A stretch of DNA of 48,700 nt from assembly GCA_016235775.1 (NCBI GenBank), contig JACRIU010000041.1, forward strand, positions 1 through 48,700, given 5' to 3'. Source of the DNA: Hydrogenophilales bacterium. GTDB lineage: Bacteria > Pseudomonadota > Gammaproteobacteria > Burkholderiales > Thiobacteraceae. Every line of letters begins with the position of its first letter. Positions within the stretch are counted from its first letter, which is position 1. The translations under genes and the position numbers were made by a program. Below are positions 25,120-33,473 of this stretch, piece after piece. The notes under the pieces are model-generated. The model was not told the origin of the DNA. It saw only the letters and a list, made by a program, of their open reading frames with translations, and searched no databases.

Positions 25120-26224
25120 TTAAACGCCCTGCTTCAAACTTGCTTCGATGAAAGTGTCGAGATCGCCGTCCAGCACTTTCTGGGTATTGGAAATCTCGAC
25201 ATTGGTGCGCAGATCCTTGATGCGCGATTGGTCGAGCACATAGGAACGGATCTGATGGCCCCAGCCCACGTCCGATTTGCCTGCTTCCAGCTTGTCCTGC
25301 TCGGCCTGGCGCTTGCGGATTTCCGCCTCATATAAACGCGACTTCAGCATGGCCATCGCCTCGGCGCGGTTGCGGTGCTGAGAGCGGTCGTTCTGGCACT
25401 GCACCACGATGCCGCTGGGCACGTGGGTGATGCGCACCGCAGAGTCGGTCTTGTTGATGTGCTGGCCGCCCGCGCCGGAAGCGCGGTAGGTGTCGGTGCG
25501 CAAATCGGCGGGGTTGATGTCAATCTCGAACGACTCATCCACTTCCGGATAGACGAACACGCTGGCGAACGAAGTGTGGCGCCCGCCCGCCGAGTCGAAC
25601 GGCGACTTGCGCACCAGGCGGTGCACGCCGGTCTCGGTGCGCAGGAAACCATAGGCATAGTCGCCCTCGATTTTCAGGCTGGCGGAGCGGATGCCGGCGA
25701 CGTCGCCATCGGTCTCCTCCAGCAGCTCGGCCTTGAAGCCCTTGCGCTCGGCGTATTTCAGATATTGGCGCAGCAGCATGGAGGCCCAGTCGCAAGCCTC
25801 GGTGCCACCGGCGCCGGCCTGGATGTCGATAAAGCAGTTGTTGGGGTCCATCGGGTTGGAAAACATGCGGCGGAATTCCATGCCGGCCACGGTTTTTTCC
25901 AGCGCGGCCACATCGGTGGCGACCGCCTGCAAAGTGTCCTCGTCGTTTTCCGCTTGCGCCATCTCGAATAATTCGCGCGTGTCGGCGAGCCCATGCGTGA
26001 CTTGGCGCAGCGTATCCACCACCGATTCCAGCAGCCGCCGCTCCCGGCCCAGCTCCTGCGCGCGCTTGGCGTCATCCCAAACAGCGGGGTCTTCTAACAG
26101 ACGTGCGACTTCGACTAGACGTTGTTCCTTCGTGTCGTAGTCAAAGATACCTCCGTAAATCGGTGGTGCGGGTAGCGAGATCGGCCAATTGGTTGGCGAT
26201 GAGATTGAGTTGTTCGGCTTCCAT
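25120..26224 (-). CDS. prfB: Peptide chain release factor 2, with programmed +1 frameshift
   Basis: RF2 ends translation at UAA and UGA. The gene starts at the ATG at 26224 and runs 27 codons to an in-frame TGA at 26141-26143. After a +1 shift it continues for 340 residues, giving 367 in total, normal for RF2. The shifted product shows [16 protein letters not shown] (SPF codon-recognition motif) and [18 protein letters not shown] (GGQ catalytic loop). The two halves must be read as one gene; the ATG at 26022 alone would give a product lacking domain 1. It probably begins the operon that continues into the Phd/PIN pair and lysS. Confidence 0.96.
26140..26155 (-). promoter_or_regulatory. prfB autoregulatory +1 frameshift site
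   Basis: On the minus strand CGGAGGTATCTTTGAC carries the Shine-Dalgarno-like AGG, the slippery CTT and the TGA followed by C, as in E. coli prfB. When RF2 is scarce the ribosome pauses at UGA and slips +1. Confidence 0.95.
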
Positions 26225-26301
26225 GAGGGGGTGCGCTTTAAAAAAGCGGCTATTTTACCGTAGAAGCGTTAAAGCTTATAACGGTGTTTATACCACTGGG
26301 G

Positions 26302-26318
26302 CCACGGAGGGCACGGGG
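26302..26318 (+). repeat. Partial family B arm
   Basis: Two 9-base units (CCACGGAGG, GCACGGGG) without a partner arm lie in the short gap between prfB and the DUF1778 gene. Confidence 0.5.
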
Positions 26319-26340
26319 AAATCCTTAGGCGAATAGGGGG

Positions 26341-26637
26341 CTATTCTTTGGATGGTTTTCTGAGGGCTTTGCGGGGGGTAAGCCAGGGAGAGGGCATGGC
26401 GAACAATTTCTCCAGGGCCGGGTTAGGTTTCAGTGGCGCATCGAGTAGTCGCGTGAAGCGTTTGAAATCACTATCGCTCAGCGGGAAGTGCGCCTGCTCC
26501 AGCATGATGCTAATAGCTTTTTCGCAGGCGGCTTCGAGCACAAAATTTGAGCGGCTTTTGCCCAGCAGCTTCGATGCGCGATCGATCAAATCGCGCTGTT
26601 CTGCACGCGCTCGCAGGTTGATTGGAGTTTCGCGCAA
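26341..26637 (-). CDS. DUF1778 (TacA-like) antitoxin without its toxin
   Basis: A 98-residue DUF1778 protein, a ribbon-helix-helix antitoxin. The opening ETPINLRARAEQRDLIDRASKLLGKSRSNFVLEAACEKA is diagnostic, and LSDSDFKRFTRLLDAPLKPNPALEKLF is the typical toxin-wrapping C-terminus. Such antitoxins normally precede a GNAT acetyltransferase toxin (TacT) that blocks charged tRNA. No acetyltransferase is seen in the adjacent sequence, so this is an orphan or acts on a distant partner. The ending is longer than usual and Lys/Arg-rich. Confidence 0.85.
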   Translation of the reverse strand: MRETPINLRARAEQRDLIDRASKLLGKSRSNFVLEAACEKAISIMLEQAHFPLSDSDFKRFTRLLDAPLKPNPALEKLFAMPSPWLTPRKALRKPSKE

Positions 26638-26731
26638 GATGGTCTCCCGTTACGAAATGGCCTGGGATCAGTTACTGATATCATCGCAATGGATATACAT
26701 ACCAGCGTTTTCTTTGCCGTGTGTTTCCGGT

Positions 26732-27055
26732 TCAGAGCAATCCTTCAAGCCCCTTACGATCCAGGATATCGAGCAGCTTTAAAGACGGGCCGCTGGGGCG
26801 CTTGTCACCGATCTCCCACTGGCGAACAGTAGAAAGGCTTGTGTTGAGCACGGACGCCAGGACGGCCTGGCTGATGTGGTGGCGTTTGCGCAGGGCGCGA
26901 ATGCGCGTACTCGAATAGTCTGCAATAGGTTGCATGCACAAAACTTCATATTCCTGCATCCGGCGTTTATCGATGAATCCAACGTTGTGCAGGTCTTGTG
27001 CCGTTTCGTGAACCGATGCCAGGAGCCGGGTCTTGGTTTTAGGGCTAGTTTTCAT
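26732..27055 (-). CDS. XRE-family antitoxin of a RelE-type module
   Basis: A 107-residue helix-turn-helix protein paired with the toxin just upstream. The C-terminal half holds the HTH: IRALRKRHHISQAVLASVLNTSLSTVRQWEIGDKRPSGPSLKLLDIL (about residues 52-98), resembling HigA/NadS-type antitoxins. The ATG at 27055 is the start; a longer frame to 27097 adds residues without homology. It overlaps the toxin gene by 11 bases. The gap 26638-26731 before the DUF1778 gene holds nothing recognisable. Confidence 0.87.
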   Translation of the reverse strand: MKTSPKTKTRLLASVHETAQDLHNVGFIDKRRMQEYEVLCMQPIADYSSTRIRALRKRHHISQAVLASVLNTSLSTVRQWEIGDKRPSGPSLKLLDILDRKGLEGLL

Positions 27056-27422
27056 CCGAAATATCCTCAATCTTGCCTTCAGCCACGAACTGGTCAAGTT
27101 GTGGCGCAGAAAGTTTTAGTAGATCTTGCGCCATCAGTTGCAGCGCAAGCAGTTCGTCCGGCGCAATGTTCGCCCGCTCATTCTTTTCAAATCCAAACAC
27201 GAAAAACCACTTATCGCCCCGATTGGTTGCTACGAGAGTGCGAGCGCTGCCGCGTTTACCTCGACCAGGGAGTGCAACCCGTTTTTTGAGCACATGGCCA
27301 CCGAGATCGGCATCGATCAAACCACTGGCCATTTCCTGTACTGCTTGGCGCAAGGCTTCGTTGGTCAGCTCCGTCTTGCGCATCCAGCGAACGAATGATC
27401 GGGTTTTGAAGATTCTTCGCAT
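27045..27422 (-). CDS. RelE-type toxin (COG4737-like)
   Basis: A 125-residue toxin of the RelE superfamily in the group with HTH partner antitoxins. It has RRIFKTRSFVRWMRKTELTNEALRQAVQEMASGLIDADLGGHVLKKRVALPGRGKRGSARTLVA and then KWFFVFGFEKNERANI, the usual end of this family's core. These proteins are thought to be mRNA interferases. The ATG at 27422 is chosen over 27437 as the standard N-terminus. A promoter-like TTGCCA/TACAGT pair lies directly upstream. Confidence 0.87.
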   Translation of the reverse strand: MRRIFKTRSFVRWMRKTELTNEALRQAVQEMASGLIDADLGGHVLKKRVALPGRGKRGSARTLVATNRGDKWFFVFGFEKNERANIAPDELLALQLMAQDLLKLSAPQLDQFVAEGKIEDISDEN

Positions 27423-27427
27423 AGCAT

Positions 27428-27456
27428 ACTGTATCACTTAGTGATATATATGGCAA
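27428..27456 (-). promoter_or_regulatory. Promoter and operator of the RelE/XRE module
   Basis: On the minus strand TTGCCA (27451-27456) and TACAGT (27428-27433) are 17 bases apart. The spacer carries the palindrome ATCACTTAGTGAT (27433-27445). The -10 lies five bases from the toxin ATG. The same arrangement is seen at 8873-8910. Confidence 0.6.
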
Positions 27457-27507
27457 TGGCAAGTTTGGGTGGAGGCAAAAGGGAAAAAAAGAACCCCGGG
27501 TTCAAGC

Positions 27508-28767
27508 TCAAAACAGATACAACGCCACCCCGCTGCCGACCGCGACGGCCGCCAGGGTCGGTATGCAAGCAACGCCCAGCGCGCGTCCCCCGATCGAGAA
27601 GACCAAGCCCAATTTGAAGATCAAGTTTGCCAACAGGGCCAGCATGATGGCGGTCACCGCCTGTACTTGAACGACCTGCCCCAGATCAAGCAGGCGCAAG
27701 GTGGATAGGGTGATGGGGTCGACATCGGTGAGGCCTGATACCAGCGCCACGGCATACAGGCCTTTTTCCCCGGCGTAGTCCGAGAGCCAAGATGCGGCCA
27801 GGAGCACGATCGCATACAGCAGGCCGAAACTGAGCGCGGCGCGCAACTCGGTCGGGTTTTTCATGTCCGGCATGAGCAGGGCGCCGTGGGCGTGCTGCCG
27901 CCGCCATTGATACAGCGTGACGGCCAGCCCCAGCGCGAAGCCCGCGCCCAATACCGGCAACAGGCGCGCGAGCAGTGAGGGCGCGATAATCGCCGCCAGC
28001 ACCGATAAGCGCAGCATGACCACCAGATTGGCGAGCAAAATCACCGTCACGGCGAGCTTGCGCATCTCGGCATCGGTTCGGCTGTGTTTGGCGTAGACCA
28101 GCGTGGTTGCGGTGCTGGACACCAAGCCCCCCAGCAGCCCCAGCAATACCGCGCCATAGCGCAAGCCGAAAATGCGCAGCGCAACATAACCTGCCAGGCT
28201 CACGCCGGAGATCAACACCACCATCAGCCAGATTTGATACGGATTCAGCGTGTTGTAGGGGCCATAGTTCTGGTTCGGCAACACCGGCAGCACGATGAAG
28301 GTGACCACCGCGAATTGCAGCATCGATACCAGATCGCGCCGCGTGAGGCTTTTCGATATGCCTTCCAACTCGGTTTTGAAATAGAGCAGGGCGGTGGTCA
28401 CGATGGCGAGCATGATCGCCAGCGTCTGCTCGCCATACCAGACCATCGCACCGAGGCCGAAACACACCAGCAGCGCGACTTGGGTGGTGGTGCCGGGTTC
28501 CGTGTCGTGATCGCCGCCGAGATAAGCGGTGAGGATGAAGCCAGCCACGCCCACCAGCGCCGCCGCCAAAAACCAGGGCGAGCCGGTCTTGTCCGCGAGC
28601 AGTGCGGCCAGGGTGCCGAGCAAGGCGGTGAGGGCAAAGGTGCGCAGCCCGGCTTTGGCGTTCGGGTTGCGCTCGCGTTCCAGGCCGATCAACAGCCCCA
28701 GTGCGAGGCTGGTCGCGAACGTGAATAAATAACCGATGTCGGGCACGTTCAAAACGGGGATGTTCAT
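27508..28767 (-). CDS. MgtC/SapB-family membrane protein with DUF4010 domain
   Basis: A 419-residue inner-membrane protein with about 11-12 hydrophobic helices. The N-terminal part is MgtC/SapB-like (SLALGLLIGLERERNPNAKAGLRTFALTALLGTLAALL, about residues 18-56). The C-terminal half is the DUF4010 region (YAKHSRTDAEMRKLAVTVILLANLVVMLR, then LVSGLTDVDPITLS). No substrate is known for this family. Its start overlaps the recJ stop by four bases, so the two are probably co-transcribed. Confidence 0.87.
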   Translation of the reverse strand: MNIPVLNVPDIGYLFTFATSLALGLLIGLERERNPNAKAGLRTFALTALLGTLAALLADKTGSPWFLAAALVGVAGFILTAYLGGDHDTEPGTTTQVALLVCFGLGAMVWYGEQTLAIMLAIVTTALLYFKTELEGISKSLTRRDLVSMLQFAVVTFIVLPVLPNQNYGPYNTLNPYQIWLMVVLISGVSLAGYVALRIFGLRYGAVLLGLLGGLVSSTATTLVYAKHSRTDAEMRKLAVTVILLANLVVMLRLSVLAAIIAPSLLARLLPVLGAGFALGLAVTLYQWRRQHAHGALLMPDMKNPTELRAALSFGLLYAIVLLAASWLSDYAGEKGLYAVALVSGLTDVDPITLSTLRLLDLGQVVQVQAVTAIMLALLANLIFKLGLVFSIGGRALGVACIPTLAAVAVGSGVALYLF

Positions 28768-30455
28768 GCCGTTTCCCAGTGTTGGAGGATGAGTTGCAGG
28801 CTGCGCTTGCCGTTGAATTCGTTCACGTCGAGACGGTACACCGCTTCGATCTCAGTGGGCAGCGTATCCGCGCGGAAAAACAGCATGGCTTCAAATTGCG
28901 CGCCTTCGCGTTCGAGTTTGAGTTTGGTGTGCTTCTCGCCCACGATGCGTTGGCTGGCGACTTTGAAGCGATCGACGAATTGCGGTTCGGGAAAGCCCTG
29001 GCCCCAGACTTGGTGAGCGAGCGCCTGGGCGGTATCGAGTTGCGCATCTACTGTGGGGAGCGAGCCGTCGGTTTCGATGGTGCGCGCGAGTTGTGCCGGG
29101 GTGAGCCATTCGCTTGCCACGGCTTCGAATGCGGATTCGAATTGCGGCAAGGCCGCTTCATCCAGGGTGACGCCCGCCGCCATGGCGTGCCCGCCGAATT
29201 TTTTAAGCAAGGCCGGGTGGCGCTTGGCCACGAGATCCAAGGCATCGCGCAAATGAAATCCGGTGATCGAACGGCCGGAGCCTTTTAATTCCCCCGCGTT
29301 GCCCTGCGCGAAGGCGATCACCGGGCGGTGATATTTTTCCTTGAGGCGGGAGGCGAGAATGCCTATCACGCCTTGATGCCATGCCGGGTCGAATAAGCTC
29401 AAGGCGGTGCGTTCTCCCACTTCAATCTTGTCCAATTGTGCGAGCGCAGTTTCCTGCATGCCGGCTTCGATCTCGCGCCGTTCGCGATTCAATTCGTCCA
29501 GCCGGATGGCGATGGCTTGTGCGCGCGCTTCATCGTCGGTGGAGAGCAGCTCGATGCCGAGCGCCATGTCGGTGAGGCGGCCGGCGGCATTGAGCCTGGG
29601 CCCGAGGGTAAAACCCAGATCCCAAGTCGAAGCGCGTTGTGGGCTGCGTCCCGCGACTTGATACAAGGCGCGAATCCCCGCACACGCCTGGCCGCCGCGA
29701 ATGCGCTTCACCCCTTGTTGCACCAAGATGCGGTTGTTGTCATCGAGCCGCACCACATCGGCCACAGTGCCAAGCGCGACGATATCCAGCAGCTTGGCCA
29801 GATTCGGCTCGGCTTTGCCCTCGAACGCGCCACGGCGGCGCAACTCCGCGCGCAAGGCGAGCATGACGTAAAACATCACGCCTACTCCGGCGAGATTTTT
29901 ACTCGCGAAGGCGCAGCCCGGCTGATTCGGGTTCACGATCACCTCGGCATCGGGCAAGGTCTCCGCCGGCAAGTGATGATCGGTGACGAAGACCTGCATG
30001 CCGAGCCGGTGTGCCTCATCCACCCCCGCATGGCTGGCGATGCCGTTATCCACTGTGATCAAGATATCCGGCTTAGCCTCTGCCGCTAACCGCACGATCT
30101 CCGGCGTCAAGCCATAACCATATTCAAAACGATTCGGCACCAGATACTCGACCGTGGCGCCAAATTCGCGCAGTGCGCGCAAGCCCACCGCGCACGCGGT
30201 TGCGCCATCGGCGTCGTAGTCGGCAACGATGAGCAGGCGTTTGTGCGCGGCAATGGCATCGGCCAGCGCGATGGCCATCGCTTCGGCGTTTTTTAAGCTG
30301 GCGAGGGGAAGCAGGCCGGCGAGCTCGGCTTCCAGTTGCTGCGGGTTGGTGATGCCGCGCGCGGCGTAAATGCGTGCGAGCAAAGGCGAGAGGCCATGCT
30401 GCGTGAGCCGTTCGAAATCGGGTTGGGAAACAGGGCGGATGGTGATGCTGGTCAT
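28764..30455 (-). CDS. recJ: Single-stranded-DNA-specific exonuclease RecJ
   Basis: A 5'-3' exonuclease on single-stranded DNA for recombination and mismatch repair. The 563-residue protein shows the DHH-family metal motifs: LLIVADYDADGATACAVG (motif I), ILITVDNGIASHAGVDEAHRLG, VTDHHLPAETLPDAEVIVNPNQPG (DHH), and the DHHA1 GGHAMAAGVTL region, followed by an OB-like C-terminal domain. In Xanthomonas-type genomes recJ, an RpfE-like gene, prfB and lysS are neighbours; that group is present here but interrupted by toxin-antitoxin modules and the MgtC-family gene. Confidence 0.95.
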   Translation of the reverse strand: MTSITIRPVSQPDFERLTQHGLSPLLARIYAARGITNPQQLEAELAGLLPLASLKNAEAMAIALADAIAAHKRLLIVADYDADGATACAVGLRALREFGATVEYLVPNRFEYGYGLTPEIVRLAAEAKPDILITVDNGIASHAGVDEAHRLGMQVFVTDHHLPAETLPDAEVIVNPNQPGCAFASKNLAGVGVMFYVMLALRAELRRRGAFEGKAEPNLAKLLDIVALGTVADVVRLDDNNRILVQQGVKRIRGGQACAGIRALYQVAGRSPQRASTWDLGFTLGPRLNAAGRLTDMALGIELLSTDDEARAQAIAIRLDELNRERREIEAGMQETALAQLDKIEVGERTALSLFDPAWHQGVIGILASRLKEKYHRPVIAFAQGNAGELKGSGRSITGFHLRDALDLVAKRHPALLKKFGGHAMAAGVTLDEAALPQFESAFEAVASEWLTPAQLARTIETDGSLPTVDAQLDTAQALAHQVWGQGFPEPQFVDRFKVASQRIVGEKHTKLKLEREGAQFEAMLFFRADTLPTEIEAVYRLDVNEFNGKRSLQLILQHWETA

Positions 30456-30486
30456 GCGAGGATTATCCTACAAAGTGTTCTATTCA

Positions 30487-30669
30487 CCACGGAGTACACG
30501 GAGGGCACGGAGTAGAAGCATAAATGATTAGCGCCCAAGCTCAGCCAGCTTGGGGCGTCATTCCGGGGCTACCCGTCAGGGCAGAACCCGGAATCCAGGG
30601 ACTTTCGCTTGCTCGGAATGACGAACTGAGGTGATGGTTTTTCCTCCGTGCCCTTTGTGTACTCCGTGG
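30487..30669. repeat. Family B hairpin with a second repeat nested in its loop
   Basis: Inverted 26-base arms (30487-30512 and 30644-30669), each three CACGGAGNN units with two mismatches between arms, bracket 131 bases. Inside are CGCCCAAGCT/AGCTTGGGGCG (30532-30557) and a CGTCATTCCGG...CGGAATGACG inverted repeat (30556-30623). The latter is related to the copy at 33817. There is no gene in 30456-30690. Confidence 0.8.
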
Positions 30670-30690
30670 TGAAAAAATAACTCACGAGTT

Positions 30691-31701
30691 CTATGACTCC
30701 GGCAAATAATGCTTAAGCGCTTTCGACCGACGCCAGAATTGCCAGCGTCCAGATCGCTTGGTCGTCACGGTAAGACAGCCCTGCTCGCTAATCGCATGCA
30801 GTGTCACTTCAGAAACGATTCCACGCCGCAGCGCATAGCACAGCGGTTTGATCCAATCGGCCTCCAAACGCGTAAGCCCCGCGCGCCAGGCATCATGATC
30901 GCCATACCACGCAGCCCGGCGCAGTTCATCCCAGAGTACGCAATGATCGTCGGCCGTGTTTGCTTGCGCCATGAAAGCGTCAAAATTTAATGGCAACGGT
31001 TGCGGCGTCAGCTTGGCCGCCATTGCAAGCCCGCGTGCCAGCGCATCATTCGCCCAAATTTGTTCTTCTGGTGTGGCGAGCGAGCCAAGGGATGGGCAAA
31101 CGCCGCCGCCCCAAAACCACACGCTGTTAATCGTCGGCTGGCCTTGCGTTTCACGCGCCTGATTTACCGGGTGAGCATGCAACAGCATTTGAATTTCGGT
31201 CGCGATTTGGTTCCAGCGCAAACCATCCGCGCCGCTGGGTAGGTAATTATTGATGGACTTTCCCACCACGGCGGGCAAGGGGTGGGTCATAAGCGTGGGT
31301 GCGGCATCGAGCGCTAAGTACCAGCGCGTCGGATGCGCCGGAATAAAATGCAGCTTGTCCTGCGCGAAGTGCTGATTGAGTGATTCGGCCAGCGCGCTCG
31401 CCTCAGTGACGGTGATCGCCAGCATGGCGCCATCCACCAATGCGAGTTGATCGCGCTGCGCTTGCAGGTGCGCTGGATCGGCGCGCAGCCAGTAGGCGGC
31501 ATCGGGCGTGCCTCCATACCCCGGAGGGTAGGCTACGCGCTCGGCGAGTAAGGAAAAGCTTGCCACCGGCTGCGTATCGTCGAGGCCAAAACGCTTGAGC
31601 AACCACGCTTCCAAGCTCAAGCCCGGACTGCCCTGGAGCGCCCCGCGCGCAAACAGCCATTCCAGATCGGGCACATGCAAACCGTGGTAGAGATCGAGCA
31701 T
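30691..31701 (-). CDS. RpfE-like protein
   Basis: A 336-residue soluble protein resembling the RpfE regulatory-type proteins named from the Xanthomonas rpf cluster, where the gene neighbours recJ. Typical parts are LPDLEWLFARGAL, WLRADPAHLQAQRDQL, IPAHPTRWYLAL, INNYLPSGADGLRWNQIATEIQMLLHAHPVN and SVWFWGGGVCP. Biochemical function is unknown. Residues 54-61 (ERVAYPPG) are coded by a 22-base stretch identical to an intergenic motif at 17812. The family usually has a conserved segment there, so the insertion site is odd. The name rests on context and resemblance. Confidence 0.75.
   Translation of the reverse strand: MLDLYHGLHVPDLEWLFARGALQGSPGLSLEAWLLKRFGLDDTQPVASFSLLAERVAYPPGYGGTPDAAYWLRADPAHLQAQRDQLALVDGAMLAITVTEASALAESLNQHFAQDKLHFIPAHPTRWYLALDAAPTLMTHPLPAVVGKSINNYLPSGADGLRWNQIATEIQMLLHAHPVNQARETQGQPTINSVWFWGGGVCPSLGSLATPEEQIWANDALARGLAMAAKLTPQPLPLNFDAFMAQANTADDHCVLWDELRRAAWYGDHDAWRAGLTRLEADWIKPLCYALRRGIVSEVTLHAISEQGCLTVTTKRSGRWQFWRRSKALKHYLPES
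31519..31540 (-). repeat. 22-base dispersed motif inside the RpfE-like gene
   Basis: Exact reverse complement of 17812-17833. Here it is read in frame as part of the protein (about VAYPPGY) without disrupting it. Confidence 0.8.
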
Positions 31702-31804
31702 GCCGCCCGGCGGTTACGGGGGTAACAAGTCTGGAACCAGGAGTGTGAATCGCATGATTCAGTGTAACATTTGACCACCATACTCCCGCATTTTGGAAGC
31801 GACG

Positions 31805-32257
31805 ATGGATCTCATTTTATGGCGTCACGCCGAGGCCGAAGACGGCATACCCGACGCCGGGCGCAAGCTCACCGACAAGGGCCTGAAACAAGCGCAGCAA
31901 ATGGCCGCATGGCTTAAACCCCGTTTGCCGCAAAACACGCGCATCCTGGTCAGTCCCGCCACACGCACGCAGCAAACCGCCGCAACCTTGGGCATGGAAT
32001 TCGAAACCGTGAAAGAGGTCGGCATGGGCGCGAGCACGGCATCACTCCTGGCTAAAGCCGGCTGGCCGGATACGCATGGCGCGGTCTTGGTCATCGGCCA
32101 CCAGCCGACGTTGGGCCAAGTCGCCGCGTTTTTACTCAGCGGCGCGGAGCAGGATTGGAGCATTAAAAAAGGCGCGGTGTGGTGGATCAGCAACCGCGTG
32201 CGCCAAGGCGAGGGGCAGACCGTGCTGCGCTGCGTGATGGCGGCGGATATGTTGTAG
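31805..32257 (+). CDS. sixA: Phosphohistidine phosphatase SixA
   Basis: A 150-residue SixA-type phosphatase of the histidine phosphatase superfamily, which dephosphorylates HPt-domain histidines or NPr. The catalytic start is LILWRHAEAED (H8). ILVSPATRTQQTAATL supplies the conserved arginine, and VLVIGHQPTLGQVAAFLLSG the second histidine. The ATG at 31805 is chosen over a TTG at 31793. It diverges from the RpfE-like gene across about 100 bases (31702-31804) containing a short palindrome, GAATCGCATGATTC. Confidence 0.9.
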   Translation: MDLILWRHAEAEDGIPDAGRKLTDKGLKQAQQMAAWLKPRLPQNTRILVSPATRTQQTAATLGMEFETVKEVGMGASTASLLAKAGWPDTHGAVLVIGHQPTLGQVAAFLLSGAEQDWSIKKGAVWWISNRVRQGEGQTVLRCVMAADML

Positions 32258-32265
32258 GGTTTTTG

Positions 32266-32604
32266 CTAAAGCGGGGAGGCTCTGCGTCGTTTCGCTGGCT
32301 GTGGTATGAATTCAATTTTGAGCGTGCAGCCTACTGCGGCGGCATACTTCTTGAGTGATGCCACGGACGGGGCATGTTTTCCAGCGGATTCAAGCCGTGA
32401 AACGGCGCTCTTGGTGGTGCCCATACGATCGGCGACTGCTTCTTGAGTAAGGCCCGCCCGCGTACGCGCAGCCAGCATTTCGTGCGCGAGGGCATATTCG
32501 GCTTCAAGTGCGTCATAGGCTTCGCGAAAGCCACGGCGCTTCGATGCTTTTTCAAGAAAAGCTTTTTGATCGTGCGCTACAGGGTCGTATTTAAGTTCAG
32601 CCAT
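32266..32604 (-). CDS. XRE-type antitoxin (second HigBA-like module)
   Basis: A 112-residue helix-turn-helix antitoxin. The DNA-binding domain is AARTRAGLTQEAVADRMGTTKSAVSRLESAGKHAPSVASLKKYAAAVGCTLKIEF, about residues 45-100, the usual form for antitoxins paired with PF05973 (Gp49/HigB-like) toxins. Translation overlaps the toxin gene by eight bases. The stop lies nine bases from the sixA stop, so the genes are convergent. Confidence 0.9.
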   Translation of the reverse strand: MAELKYDPVAHDQKAFLEKASKRRGFREAYDALEAEYALAHEMLAARTRAGLTQEAVADRMGTTKSAVSRLESAGKHAPSVASLKKYAAAVGCTLKIEFIPQPAKRRRASPL

Positions 32605-32923
32605 TTTGTATCTCCTTCATTCGCTTACGCGCAAGCTTGATCTCTTGCTCCGGTGTTTGCTGCGATTTTTTAATGAAAGCATGCAGCACAACCACGCGGT
32701 GCCCAAGCAGATAGCAATAGAACGCTCTACCAATGCCCGATTTACCGCGCGGGCGTAATTCGAACAACCCGCCGCCAAAGGCGCGTGAGTGGGGTAAACG
32801 CAAGTTCGGGCCGTGCTCGATAAGGAGTTCGACAATTCTTGCGTAGTCTGCGACCACGTCCACAGGCCAAGCTTCGATCGCGGCTTGCACTCGGGCATGA
32901 AAATATTCAATCGAATATGCCAT
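32597..32923 (-). CDS. RelE/HigB-like toxin (Gp49 type)
   Basis: A 108-residue RelE-superfamily toxin. It has ELLIEHGPNLRLPHSRAFGGGLFELRPRGKSGIGRAFYCYLLGHRVVVLHAFIKKSQQTPEQEIKLARKRM, the full core of the phage-derived Gp49/HigB-like family. It is expected to cleave mRNA on the ribosome. The ATG at 32923 follows a promoter-like sequence with a 7-base-arm palindrome; the toxin lies first in the operon. Confidence 0.9.
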   Translation of the reverse strand: MAYSIEYFHARVQAAIEAWPVDVVADYARIVELLIEHGPNLRLPHSRAFGGGLFELRPRGKSGIGRAFYCYLLGHRVVVLHAFIKKSQQTPEQEIKLARKRMKEIQNG

Positions 32924-32929
32924 GTTTGA

Positions 32930-32958
32930 AGGTTAGCAAATGTGCTAACTATAGTCAA
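32930..32958 (-). promoter_or_regulatory. Promoter and operator of the second HigBA-like module
   Basis: On the minus strand TTGACT (32953-32958) and TAACCT (32930-32935) are 17 bases apart. GTTAGCAAATGTGCTAAC (32932-32949), with perfect 7-base arms, covers the -10 and most of the spacer. The -10 is weak and lies six bases from the toxin ATG. Confidence 0.5.
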
Positions 32959-33080
32959 TGCTAGGGATGCTCAGCTTTCAGACGCCAACATTTGAATTCA
33001 CCGGCCTGCGTGGCGGGGGGAAGTAGCCTGCCACCTTATCTGCTGCACCGCCAATTACATCAGTGGGTATTTCCCCGGTA

Positions 33081-33473
33081 CTATTTGAGCAGCGCCATGC
33101 CGGCCTTTGATGCCTGTTTATCAAAGGTCATCACCCGCTTACACCCTGCGGCATTTGCGCTGCGCTCAATCAGGCAGTCGGCGAAATCGGCCTTGCCCGA
33201 CTCGAACAAACGCAGCGCTTGCCAGCAGATCTCGGCGTCTTGTACCACGAGTTGTTTGATGCTCAAGAGCCTGCGCACGATCTCCGCGATTTCTGCCCGA
33301 GTCGCCCCATAGCAGCTCTCGCTTACCCAAACGACTTCCACCAGAACGATCAGTCCGACAAAACCCGGCGCTGACGCGCTGCACTCGTTCTCGATGAATC
33401 GTGTGGCGCGAGCGGATTGGGTTGCCTCGTCCTGGGCGATGTATCGCACGAGGACATTGGTGCCGATACCCGA
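33081..33473 (-). pseudogene. VapC-type PIN toxin with a decayed start and lost active-site Asp
   Basis: From 33473 the frame reads SGIGTNVLVRYIAQDE. A normal VapC of this group begins like V-I-G-I-D-T-N-V-L-V-R-Y. There is no start codon where it should be (GTA in place of GTG), the frame is shifted by one extra T, and the first catalytic Asp codon is GGC (Gly). The next start, a GTG at 33449, gives 122 residues lacking that strand. The rest of the PIN domain looks intact: VLVEVVWV (Glu), DFADCLIERSA and MTFDKQA (Asp). The AbrB-type antitoxin gene ends with TAA directly before it. Inactivation is an inference from the family pattern. Confidence 0.7.

Noticed and set aside
26141-26143. prfB as a pseudogene because of the in-frame TGA
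   Set aside because: The CGGAGGTATCTTTGAC context is the standard programmed +1 frameshift, and both parts join into a normal RF2.
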